DNA from: Luscinia megarhynchos
Taxonomy: Eukaryota; Chordata; Aves; Passeriformes; Turdidae
Assembly (NCBI GenBank): GCA_034336665.1
Contig: CM067592.1
Coordinates: 48,935,783-48,999,782, forward strand
Reading direction: 5' to 3'
DNA: 64,000 nucleotides
In this document: piece by piece, positions 1 to 12,100 of the stretch
How the letters are laid out: the number at the start of each line of letters is the position of its first letter
Position numbering within the stretch: position 1 is the first letter of the stretch
Translations under genes and position numbers: made by a program
Notes under the pieces: generated by a model
Told to the model about the DNA's origin: nothing
Database searches by the model: none
What the model saw: only the letters and a program-made list of their open reading frames with translations

Positions 1-294
1 TTCCCGCTGATAGGGTGGCTTTGATCCCCAAGTCAGTCACAAGTACACTTCAGTCAACTGACATTACTTCATAATCACCAAGGTAAACAAAGATACTCAG
101 TATGAACCAACAGCATGCCACACTCACAAAAACAGTTCATGCTTGCGTCACCAGCTATCCGAGTTAGTGTTGGTATGGTCTGTCTAGAACCAGCCCAACT
201 CCCAGACAGAAAAGTCTACAGAGACCATTTCATCCAGAGGCAGCACACAGGTGGTAACAGAAAATACTCTTTCCCAGCCCTTCCTTGTCCATTC

Positions 295-317
295 AAAAAA
301 AAAAAAAAAAAAAAAAA
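295..317. repeat. Poly-A run (23 A)
   Basis: This is an uninterrupted run of 23 adenines followed by GGG. No retrosequence could be recognised to its left, so I call it a simple repeat rather than the tail of an insertion. Confidence 0.95.
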
Positions 318-2013
318 GGGATAAGGATTGGTTTGGGAGTACTGTTTCAAAGAAATAATTATTGGTTTTTGTTATTGTTTTTTTAAGCAAACAAAACAGA
401 ATAGTAAAAATGTCATTTGGCACCTTGCAGTAGAGTTTTATTTTCATCTTTTTAGTGTTCCACTCATCAGTTCCTTCCAGATTAGAGAGGTAAATTTAAA
501 CAAGATCCCCATGCACTTTCACTGTGAACCCCAATCACTCCATAGGATAGAGAAGGAACCATTCAAGATAACTCAAAAAGATGAAACATACCCCAGTTTA
601 AAAACAAAAATTGAGGAAAAAAATTCAAATAGGCTGGAACAGATACTCTGAAAAACTTAAGTGCAGCTGTCATTTCAATTAACTTAACAAAAAGAGTCCT
701 CCATACAGCTCCAGTATGACTAGTGGTACTGAGCACAGAAGTGCTACACTGTCCATGAAGGTACTTCTTATTTGGTCTCTGGCTTGTCTTGCAATAGTGG
801 TATAATTGACTCCCACGCCGTAAGGCACTGAAGAAAGAAAGAAAGATTTACAAAACTGATTTTATATTGGTTCATATAACTTCTGACCAACCCTTCCAGA
901 CCAACAGCAAGCAAACTGAAGAAAAGTTATGTGGGTCTTTACAGATTATTACAGAAGGGGGGAAAAAAACCAGAATGTCAAACAGCAAGGAAGTATTAGA
1001 ATAGCTGCCCCTTCCAAACAAATTCAACAAATTCAAGTTTTCCAGAGTCACCAGCTGGCCCAAGCCATTAAAAATCATCAGAACACCCAGGATTTCCAAA
1101 TACTAACCTAAATTTTTCTAAACTGAAGAATACCACAGCTTCCAGACAGGTAGACAAACTGTTTTGAGTAGAAATTTATGTCTTTGTGGCATGACTGAGG
1201 GTGAAGGCTGATGTGGTTAAAATGGCAGCTATTGCAGACTACCACCAGCCAATTTGTTTGAAAGAAAACAAGCATTTACGGAAGTTAATTCTGTGACAGT
1301 GTATTCCAGTATGGCTCTGAGACTTGACTCCATGACGAACTTGTAGTGCCTGTTACAGTAAACTGTAAGTGGAGTGTAGCTCCTGGGTTATTAGGAAGCC
1401 ACTCTACGCTTTGGAGTAATTTTCCCAGACACATACACTTAGTACAGTCCTTGTACTGTGTGTTGTTACTGTCGTTCAACCACATAGAGCCCAGAAGTCA
1501 AACTGGGCAAATACAGATTGTGGAATCCAAATTATTAAATGCTGGAAATGGGCAAACTCAGCAGCAGCGCTTATATCCACAAGTCATTGTTGATGGACAT
1601 CTTCCTTCTAACCTTGCTGACTGTACTGCAGATCAATAAAATGCTTCTAATTGTGTACCCTGAAGCAACTGGACACTTCCTTGCTAAAAGCAAAACTAAC
1701 GTACAGATCTAATTGTCAATTGCAGAGGCACAGCTGGATGTTCAGTGGAGTCTCTAATATCACCCTCCACAGCAACCTTAGAACTGACAGACCAGAGTGA
1801 AGAAAGTTCTGTGTGAGCAGTTATGAACTATGAAAAGACTGACATTGGAAGGGGAAAAGGTACTGCATATTAATATTACATGGAGAAGTAACCTAGTACA
1901 GGAAGAAACTTGTAAAGTAGATGTGTAAAAATGAACAGAGAAGATGAAGTATAGTAGGCAATGCATAAGCCTAGTAGTTCTAGTAGTGTTTAATATTCCA
2001 TAATTATTTAATA

Positions 2014-2338
2014 TACCTAAAGGGGGCTTATGAGACAGCTGGAGGAGGACTTTTTACAAGGGCTTGTGGCGAAAGGACAAGGGACAGCTGCTTTAAACTG
2101 GAAGAGGGCAGGTTTAAAACAGAAAATTAGAAAGGAATTCTCTACTTTTAAGATGAAAAAACACTGGAACAGTATGCCCAGAGAAGCTGTGGATGCTCCA
2201 TCTCTGGAAATGTTTTAGGTTCATGCTGATGGGGCTTTGAACCATCTCCTCTAAGGAAAGGCATCCCTGCCTCTGGCAGGAGGTTGAAACTTACACGACC
2301 TCTAAAGGTCTCTTCCAAACCATTCTGTGATCCTATGG
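2014..2338 (+). mobile_element. CR1 LINE, 3' end fragment
   Basis: Recognisable as the 3' untranslated part of an avian CR1. It contains the order AAGGGGGCTTATGAGA, GACAAGGGACAGCTGCTTTAAAC, CACTGGAACAGTATGCCCAGAGA, GCTCCATCTCTGGAAATG, then AAAGGTCTCTTCCAAACCATT and a terminal TCTGTGATCCTATG tail. It is severely 5'-truncated, as most CR1 copies are. It lies in the last SNX30 intron, in the opposite orientation to the gene. Confidence 0.9.
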
Positions 2339-2969
2339 TATCAACAACTGCACTAGGCTGTACTGTTCTAGCATAAAGGAAAACTAGATTGAAAGCATAT
2401 GCAGTTAAATGTCAAGGTCCTTTTAATTAAAAATTTAAAAATCTAACACCAGACCTCAGGTACAAATGCAACAACTGAAAAAGGGCAGAGTCTAGGTATT
2501 TTCAGAACTAGTATACAAGGGACAGAATGATGCACTAAGGGACAGGGATTAGAGCAATTTATACATAGCAGATGTAATCTATATATGAGTCTGTGGATGT
2601 GCATTAACTAATGTAGTTTTGTTCAAAAAAGCCAGAATTGAGAGATTTTTCAACTCTGGCACTATTACTAGAACATGCAATTCTGGGGGTTTTTTCATCA
2701 CCACTGCTGCTGCTCAGTAATTTGTTCAATTCAAAAGTGCAAAACAGACAAGCATGCTCAATAAAATGCTGTTCGAGTGCTGACTTGCAAAAGACCACTA
2801 GTCTCACAGAGTCCACTTGACCATAACTTCCAACTCTAACAAATAGCAGCTTCAGATGTCTAATATTCTCGTCTTCAAGACAGTGTGAAGATTTCATGAA
2901 GAAGTATCACCACTTCAAAGGAAAAGAAACTACTTTTATTCTTGCTAGTGTTCCAATAGTGACATGTAC

Positions 2970-3122
2970 CTTCTCGTAGTACTGGATGTTTTTATCTGCC
3001 ATCCCCATGAGTAGCTGCCTGAAGTCTTGTCTTTTGTTGTTCTGCCATCTCTCCATATCTGCTTTCAGGTCAGCATTGAAACATTCTACTCGGTCTTGAC
3101 ATTTCTCAACATCTGTGGGTAC
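2970..3122 (-). CDS. SNX30: SNX30 coding exon 8 (penultimate)
   Basis: This exon gives 51 codons (residues 369-419), from [16 protein letters not shown] to IQYYEK. It encodes the last long BAR helix, with [17 protein letters not shown] and [11 protein letters not shown]. The acceptor is TTTGCTGCAG and the donor GTACAT. It is in phase 0 with exon 7. The human protein continues for about 19 residues after the equivalent YYEK. I found no matching terminal exon between 1 and 2969, so the last exon probably lies beyond the left edge. Confidence 0.95.
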
Positions 3123-6100
3123 CTGCAGCAAAAGAAATGAAGATTAAATCTGTCACTGATTGCTAGATTACTGAATTAGTAATGAGCAAAACTACAGAAG
3201 AAAGGGTATGTTCAAAATATGGTAGTTATCCTGAATCAACTCAGTTATGGCTGCAGGGAAAAAGTTACAGTTCTGAACTACAGAGAACATGGGATTGCTT
3301 AATTTGTTCTTTGCTGTTTGAGGAGGTGAGCGCTTGTGCTTGTCCATCTCCGTGCCTGACATAGAGACATGCAGGAAGCACTTGCTAATGGCACAGGAAA
3401 ACCATTTGGTGTAAGTGCTGGCACCAAGGCTCAGTTCCTAGTGCTCAAACTGAGCAGCTTGGCTCCACAGCAAATTTTCCTGCTTCCCATTTACAGCTGC
3501 AGTAGGAATGTCCCAATTTACATTAGTGTGTCTACAACAACAAACATTCAGGTTTATCCAAAAAGCTGGATAAGACATCTCTGTAATGACAGCTGCAGAA
3601 AAATATTTTTAAGTCCTTAGTTTCTAGTTTCCACTTTAACTGCAAAACACTCATGATCATCAACATAGGATGTGCTCATGGACTTTTAGGCTCAACAACA
3701 GACATGCAACCATGCAAAAGCAAGAAATGACATCTTGACAGACAGCCTACTGCAAGCTGAGATAGAGATTTAAATGGATTTTTGACAGTAGTGACTGGAC
3801 CAAGGTACATACACTTTAGACCAACTAAGCTGATGGTCTTTGCTTATGTTTTAACTAATATAATGTATACCACCAGGCAAATACAGGAATAATAATAATA
3901 ACAGTGTTTCCTCAAGCAGGGAAGCTAAACATCTCTTTTTCCCCTTCTCATTGCTTTATGTCCACAAAGACAGGAATCTTGTAAGGACATGCAGACTAAG
4001 CCCAGGAGCTAAGAAGAGCAAACTCCTGAATCCTGGTACCACAGTGAGAAGTGAACTTTTGCTCTGGAAGCTGCGACTCGCACAAAGGCAAAATACAGAA
4101 TGAAGAACGTTTGAAGAACTTTTTGAGAACTTTCCTCTCATACTTGATACTTTCAGTAAACTCCCTTTCTTAGGGGTGTGAAAGAAGGAAAAGGATGAAC
4201 AGACTACATAATGGATACCCACATGAAGTTAGAGGTGGGCTACTATCTTGCAGTTTGGTAAGGTACTCAATTTAGGCAGAAACACACCATCTGTGTTTCT
4301 TCTCCAATACATGGATTTGGGCTGATCACTTTATTACTCAGAGAAGGTCTTATATCTATTCTTCAATAAACCAACCTGTTTGAGATGCAGGAGCTCTTCA
4401 TACTCATGGGATTTGAGCTCCCCTTTATTCACACAACTGAATTTACACTACAGGCAGCTTGGCTCTAAACAAAGGCCTTTGTTCTCTTAAGGTTTCCTTC
4501 AGGGTCTTTTTACATCATTTCTACCAAATCAGCAAATATGCCACAAGGAAGACAAATATTCTACAACAACATGACCCTCTGCCTGCTTTTAGTTTCCAGC
4601 AAGTCACAGCCAGGAGACTTTGCTGAATACAAGATATGCTGCTAGGCACAGCTCTGAGCTATCAACTCTTACAGGTAATGACACATCCTCTGGCTGGAAA
4701 GATTCTGAAAACCCAGAGATAGTATTTTGTGAATGAGCAAGGAGTTCTACACAGTTTGTTCAACTTCATCTTGTAAATGACACGAACTACGTATGCTACA
4801 AAACGGTACAAGGAGTTGCCAAAAAATATGCTGATACTCTGGAGAGGAGATGTAAGTATTCAAAAAATTCACAAGATTTAAATGCTGCTATTTACGCAAT
4901 AGTCCTACTGAGATACAAGACACAAAGGCCTTTTAACAGGTGCAAGATTAGCAAAATTCATCAATTCCGCTGTAAAGTCAAATGCTTAAAACCTGGCTTG
5001 CTGGATATGCTAGATTTAGTTCCCTCCATCCTAGATACAACTGTTAGAACCTATTTATATAAAGCTACACTGAGGAAGTAGAGTATATACCACACCAGCC
5101 AGGAGAGGGGCAGGCAGCAGACTCAAATAAATACAAGAGTACCCCAAAACACCGAGTACACCACTATTTGTATCTCTCATTATAGATAAAAGATCGGGAA
5201 AACACTTTTGCGTTTCTATGCTCTTGTCCTCTTCAGCTTTTTAGATTAAAAATATTATGTGAGCCTACTGTACAGTGAACTTTACTGTACAATAGGCATA
5301 ATACTGGAAAGTCATCCATTAATTACCAACACAAATATAAGGGAAACCGAAAACCTCCAAGCAGGGGAAGGGAACAAACCCTATTGCCATCATCAGTTAA
5401 AGCTGAAGTGATTTAAGAAAAGGCTCTTGCACTTTATTTCATGCAGAAGTGGAGGGCAGCATAAGCACGTCAGTTCACAGGTTTGCTTTTGTATGATGCC
5501 AGCCAAACCATGTCATCCAGGGACACGTGTCATCTCTGTTCAGCATCACACAGGTAGACCTCCGCAGCAGAAAGGACAAATAAGGATTTTTCCACAGCAA
5601 AAACAGTGTTCTGCATCAATACAGTTCCATAGTGCCAGGGACAGGACCTTAATTCAGCTAGCTGGCATGCTGCTGAGTCACCAGGGACTGTTCTACCACT
5701 GCTTTGTTACTTGACACTGAACAGTCCAACTGACTGCTGGCTGTTGTTGAAGTGTTACAGAATCATCCTGCTTTGAACTGCAAAAGAGCAATAGTACAGA
5801 AGTTGCTAGACAAGTTACAGATATTTATACTTTGGTCTTTATTTCACACCAGCTTGCCAACAACAAATTTCTGTTCTGCCAGAAACTGCCTATATTACAA
5901 AAAAGCCACCAAATCCAGAAAAAAAGAAAATTCTGCATCTCCATTCTTTTCAGGAAGCAGTGTAAGTGCAAACAGTTTTTATAGAGCAATTTTTAATGCT
6001 AACCTTTGGACGGTCTTCTCTTTTCAAAGCTACTGCTTCCAGTTTTGCTTCATACTCCGCTTGAACTTGGTCTCTCTTCTTCAACACATTCTATGGGCAA

Positions 6101-9100
6101 GAGAAAAGAGAGCTGTGAAGGGATCCTCTTGTTCCTTCCCCCAGCCCACAAGAAACTCTAAAGCGATACATCTTCAGCGACAATTAAGCCCTAAGTCAGG
6201 CTTCCAGATTTACTTTGTCCTATTTTGCAACATTTAGGGAGTAGCTTTTAATAATAAATAGCACTTGCTCTCCACCAGCTGGCAGAGGCAGATAAAATTC
6301 AACATTTGGACAAGCTGGAGGCATGCAAGATAGAAGCTGTCATGAAACTATTTATATAACCCTGACTAAGTAAGTTTAATTCATCAGTTGACCTATTACT
6401 ACCATGAAAAGGATATAAACAAAAGCATCAAAGCTGACAGGAGCTAATGTAAAGTTTCTGATATCCTCAAGCAGCAGCCAGAAAACAGCATTGGCTAAGA
6501 GACAGGAAGACTACCAAAGATAATATAACAGCTCCCTTTTCACTTGCAAAGACTCTTCAGAATCCTTCAAAGCAACCTGTCACATTCTGGTGTTAGAGCA
6601 AAAGTAAGCATTTATTTTAGATCAGACTGGGGAGTGGGGTTTGGTAGTTGGTCTCATTAAAAAAAGAAGAAAATTATGAAAAGGACAATTTATATGAAAA
6701 GCACTGGACTGGCCTGAGAGAGCTTCTCAAGCAGTAAACATTTTCTTTAGAGAGTATTTTTAAAACAGAGAGCCAAAGATGCTACCCTTAGCTTGTACTA
6801 TATCCACAAAGACCTTCACTTAGGTTATACTACAGTCCTACAGTTTGAAAACAACCACAGGAATTAGTCTATTCGAAGAATGACTTATTTAAAAATAAAC
6901 TAAACTAAATAAACTAAAAGTTTTGTGTCTGCAAGAGCAGGCAACTTACCACTTCAGGTTTCAAAAGAAATAAGTAGTATTTTTTAATTATTCTATTTCT
7001 GCAAAGTTATTATTAAAAACGCTGAGAGGGAAGTCAGCCAACACTCACTGTTAAATCTGAAATTCTGTTGCAACTTAGGTTTGAGTCTTCCCTTCTGCCA
7101 TGTAGAAGGAATTGTCCCATTAGGACACAAAGTGGTAACTAGTCATTTTAACAGGTCCAGATAAGGCTGGTAATACAGGACTACTCATGAGCACTGCTGC
7201 CTACAGAAATGTTTTTAGAAGAGTAGCTCCTTGAAGCTCTAACAGCCAGTCTAGATGTAATTAAGAGCAATTAAGAACGTACAAATCCTGTATTTACTAA
7301 TCATCATCAGCCCCCTCCTCCTTCTTAAGCCAAGAGAAGGTCACCAAAGCAGTTGCTCTAGAGATGCTGCCAATAACAGTCTTATAAACTTCAATTCATG
7401 ATAAACAGGAATAGCACCTCATTCACAAAACTACTATTAGAGTAGTCAATAAAAAGAGGGCAAACCTGAAGAATTCACCTTCAACAGCTTAATTCTCCCT
7501 TTTGTTCCAAAAGGGATGCAGAAGCATGCCACTGGATATATTTGTTTGAAAAACCACTCTTCTTTTTGGAATCTATGCAACTGCGTGGGATGGCCTTTAA
7601 GTAATTGAGGCTATTAACGCAACACAAGTCTGAGAGATTTAATAGGTATTTCTACTTTGTATTGCCTCTTAAACCGGAGTCAAATGAAACCTCTTATGTG
7701 AAAAACAACTACCTCCAGCAATTGCATTTTGCCTTTAGAGCCTAGAGCTAGTGAGGGAAGCTGAATCTATACCAGCAGTAGCCAATGATTAACAGTTATT
7801 GGCAAATTGGATTCAAAGAATAGATGTCTTAATTCTCCTTAAGTGCTCAAGTCCACCCACTGTGGACCATTAACAATGAGCTTGTGAGTAAGTATCCAGT
7901 AATGGCCAACCTGTAAGTGTTGAAAAAAAATATTGCCCTCCCTTTCACTTGTCCCGTATTTTCCTCTGGCACCTCCAGGCAATCTCCTCTGTTCTAGATC
8001 GATGCCTTGATGCTTTAGCAGCAATTATGAAAAGCTCTGCATCAAGCATCCTCAAAATTACCACAGACCATGCAATACTAGTCAAGGCTTCACCTGGAGA
8101 GAAAAAAGTTTAAAAAAAAAGTTGGAAGAAACCAAACTGAAAACCGAAAAAAACCTCAATCAACACACTTCAGTTATTTCAGGTCAGAATTAAACCAGTG
8201 GTGTCTGAACATGAAAGACTTAGCCTCGTTTCAGCAGGTCCTTCACCATTTTGAATTTAGTTGAAACAATCCACCTTGGCCTATACAGAGCTTCAGAAGC
8301 AGTTTGCCATCAGCCTGCTACCTCAAATTTAAATTTCAATCTTGTTTTCACACCACTTAGATTCCTACTGTGACTAAACATCACAAGAGGATCTCCAGTT
8401 ACTGCATACCCTTAAAGACATAGTTACCTATTAATGTGGTGCTTGCTTTAAACATGAGTTAAAAGTAATGTCCAAGAACACCCCTGGGGATCACATCACA
8501 TAATAAACCCTTCTAGCAATGTTGAGCAAACACAGGTCGTAACATCCTAATATCTGCACTGAATCACATATAGGAGATTCTGTGCTCTGCAAATGCCTCC
8601 CAAGGCAACACCAGTGATGGTCAGCAAATGTGTTACTACATGTTTACTGACAAGGGCCTCACTGCACCAGGAACTGAGACATTGCCTTGCCATGTAACAG
8701 AAACCATAGAATACCAGGCTGGAAGAGACCTCAAGCATTATCTCAACCTACCCTTCTTGGCAAAAGCACAATCTAAACAAGATAGATCAGCACCCTGTCC
8801 AGCTAGATCTTATATGTGTCCAGTGTTAGGGAATCCACCACTTCCCCAGGGATATTATTCCCAATCATGTTCTCATTGTGAAAATTCTCCTCTTGTGTTT
8901 AATGAAAATGTCCTCAAGAGTAATTTGCACTGTTTATTCCTGTTTTATCATGGGTCTCCTTGTGAAAAGGGAGCTTTCATCATACTTAAATACTGGTAGA
9001 CAGTGATAATATTTTCCCTAGACCTTCTTCCTCAAGGTTGAACATACCCAGTTCTCTCAGCCTTTCCTCATACAGCAGGCTTCTCAGACCCTTGAACCAT

Positions 9101-12100
9101 CTTTGTGGTCCTCTTCCAGACCCTCTTCAGCTTATCCACATCTTTTTGAGTGCAGGAGGGATAAAAACTGAACACAGTTGTAGCCTAACAAGTGCTGAGC
9201 AAAGCAAGTAATTTGGAAAGGGTCTCTTCTAGACACTTTCAGTGCACATTTTAACTCAAGGCCATGACACCAGTTTCTGCCCTCTTCTGCGTATCTTTCA
9301 AACAAATCCAGAGGCTAGGCTTCCCTCAAATCAGCTAATATTCTATTCAACTAGAACTACTGGGCTTTGACTCTGTATGTGCAGTTCCCTCAGGCTCTTC
9401 CCCTCAGGCAGACAGTGCTCCTGAAGATATCAAGACCTCTTAATCTCTGAACAGGGATAGATAAACTGGCAGTTCTTACTGGTGATACACACAGCCAGCT
9501 ATAGGCTGATCTATAGATCATGTTCCCATACCTACACCACGGTATGTGCAACAAAGAAATCTAATCAAGGTTGCACTGAACTCCTAGTACCTAAAGAGTT
9601 ACTTCCATCAAGTACCCTATACAAAGGATGTGTTCTCTAAAACCGAAACAGCCTTTCACCTCACAAGCAGTCCTCACAGCAGCTGAAGAGGACTACTTGA
9701 AGAGGAATGCACTGCAGCTGAAGAGGACACCCCTTTCAACAGGAAGTGTCCAGCACTCCAAAGGTGCTCTCCTTACTAACCTTGGTTGGTTACTTGGTGT
9801 TAAGGATTCTGCAAGGGAAGTTCAGTAGCTGCTCACTTCAAAAACAGAAACAGGCTGATGTTTTCTAGTAGAAGAAAACTGCATTAGGACCTGAGAGAGT
9901 TCAGTTTTGCTATCTGAGAGGGAAGGAAAATACTAACGGTCTAGCTTGGCTAACAATAGTTTTTGTTCTTGATTTTCAAATTTTTAGACTAAGTAAAGCT
10001 AGTAAGATGTCCAAGACACACACCAAATGTGTATAATCATTTAGAGCACTAGAAAGTCAAGTCAACAGTCTAAAAAGTTCAAGCTAAAAAGCAAGGGTTT
10101 CTTTAGCTGAAGAAGTACTTTAGACAGCTAAGTAGCTGTTGGCTTGGAGACAGTGCCATTCTAAAAGAGCGCTAAAAGATTAAAACAAAGCCTAGGTGCA
10201 AGTCTGTAATGCTGCTCTGCCTGCACTGAGTGGTGATTTTCTGGCTAAAGTACCTCTTCAGCTAAAGAAGCCCTTGCTTTTTAGCTTAAAAAAACTTCCT
10301 CTTCTGTATTTGTGAAGAACACCCCTCACAATTCAGCTTTCCCCTTCAAATGCCATCTTTAGTAGGCATTTTCAGCATCAAAAGCCAGATGTTCTGAATT
10401 AAAAGTATTTAATCACTAGCCTCACACTCTGTTTATTTGTAAACATGCTCCATCCACCTCCACTTCCTACAGACCAAAAACCCTGAGACAAGGCTTCCTA
10501 CAGCTCACTGTTAATAGACCCATAAGGACAATACACTTCATTCATGCTGGGGTCATATCTATGGTGACAAAAGCAAAGAATATGCCCAAGGAATTACTCC
10601 AAAGCCACTAGCTGTTAAACCACACAGATGTACAACTCCTGAAACCGGGAAAAGACATCTACAAGTAAGTGTTTAAATTCTCAGTTTGAGAAGCATAGGA
10701 TGAGATTAAGATAAATATGGAGAAGGACAACCACGTTCAGACTGTTAGTTTACAGTGGGCTATTACATTTGTAAAGGAGTACATATCGTAGCCTTGTAAT
10801 GGTTGTTCCAAGTGGGAAGTCTTCAGAAGGGACTTGTCTGTTAGTACCCTATAGCAGGACTGCTATATATATGTATGCTACACATACTGTACCATGTTAC
10901 ACGGTGAAAAGCTCTCATGGACAAACTCAAGTCCTTGATATCATTTTTAGTGGAGTTTACTCAGTAGTTCTTTTCCCCATAAGATGTGATTGATTACCAA
11001 CATCCTTAGCTTCAAGAGAATAAAAGTAACTTTTATTACGTCTGCATAAGGACTAAAACATCAAGTTATCAGAAAGATTACGAGTCACAGAATACCATCT
11101 TTAAGCAGTTACGTGGTATGCAGAACTTAACAGACACAGGGTATGGGGATGACAGAGGAAGCAATGTCTGCCTTTTGGATGTACAGTTCTAAAAAAAGGC
11201 ACTCAAGTCTGCTACATACAAATGACAGAAATTGCTAATGCTATAATTCCAGTTGGACCAGGCGGTGACGCTCCAGTGAAGAGCTGAAGCACAACTGGCT
11301 TCAATTCAAAGAAAGATTCTAGGCAGCCACAGGATGTCTCCTGTAGAGTACCACCTGCTACACCAATGAAGGGGCAACTATGCAACATGCTGTGTATGCC
11401 CTACAATACTTACTCTACCTTGACTGAAGACCAGAGCAGACCAATAATGTCACCTACGCAGTACCCTGCTATTAAACATACCCAGCTTTGTCTTGACTAT
11501 AAAAATATCCTCCTACTTGATGTATTATTTACTTCCCCACTTTTCCCACTACCACTGTTAAAAAATGAATTTGCTAATTCTAGGCAAACACAACATCACT
11601 TTCTGCCACAGGGCTCTCTTTACCTTCATTGACTCAGCATACAATATATATTCCCTAAGCACAGGCAGGAAGTCTTCTGTCATGTCCTCACTGAGTTCTT
11701 CAAGAGCTGTGCAGCAATTTCCAATACAGGCAGACACTCCTTCCAGTGGCTCTGACAGCTCAACCTCCAGCCCTCCCCAGGTTGAATAAACAGGTCCATA
11801 TTCTCGTAGTTCCACCAAGTATTCTACAAGAAGCACATGGAAAAATAGATTAACAGAATATGAGCAAGGCACAAAGATGTGCAAACACAAAATAGGAGAA
11901 ATTATGTGCCAATTCTGAATAACATTAATCCCCATAGGGAGTCAAGACTTGTGTTGCATTAGCTTCCTAACAGACAGAGCTCTATGGCTGCATAGGAGAC
12001 AGGTTCAAGCTGCCTCTTTCTTAACTTTCCATTCCTACAAACTTCCAATACAAAGACTCTTGCACCTTTGCAGTACCCAAGATCAGTTCTTTAAACATAC

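Larger units (their letters stand above)
1..2969 (-). other. SNX30 last intron (partial at the left edge)
   Basis: This stretch lies downstream of exon 8 on the minus strand. I looked for a final exon encoding a Trp-Glu-Ser-containing helix end and a stop codon and found none. It holds a run of 23 A (295-317) and a CR1 3' end (2014-2338); the rest is AT-rich with no recognisable gene. The open frames here are short and look random. Confidence 0.7.

Noticed and set aside
115..324. Open frame ending in poly-Lys
   Set aside because: The lysines come from the A23 run and there is nothing else protein-like in it.
5752..6237. Plus-strand open frame of 161 codons
   Set aside because: It runs antisense over SNX30 exon 7 and the surrounding intron, without recognisable domains.
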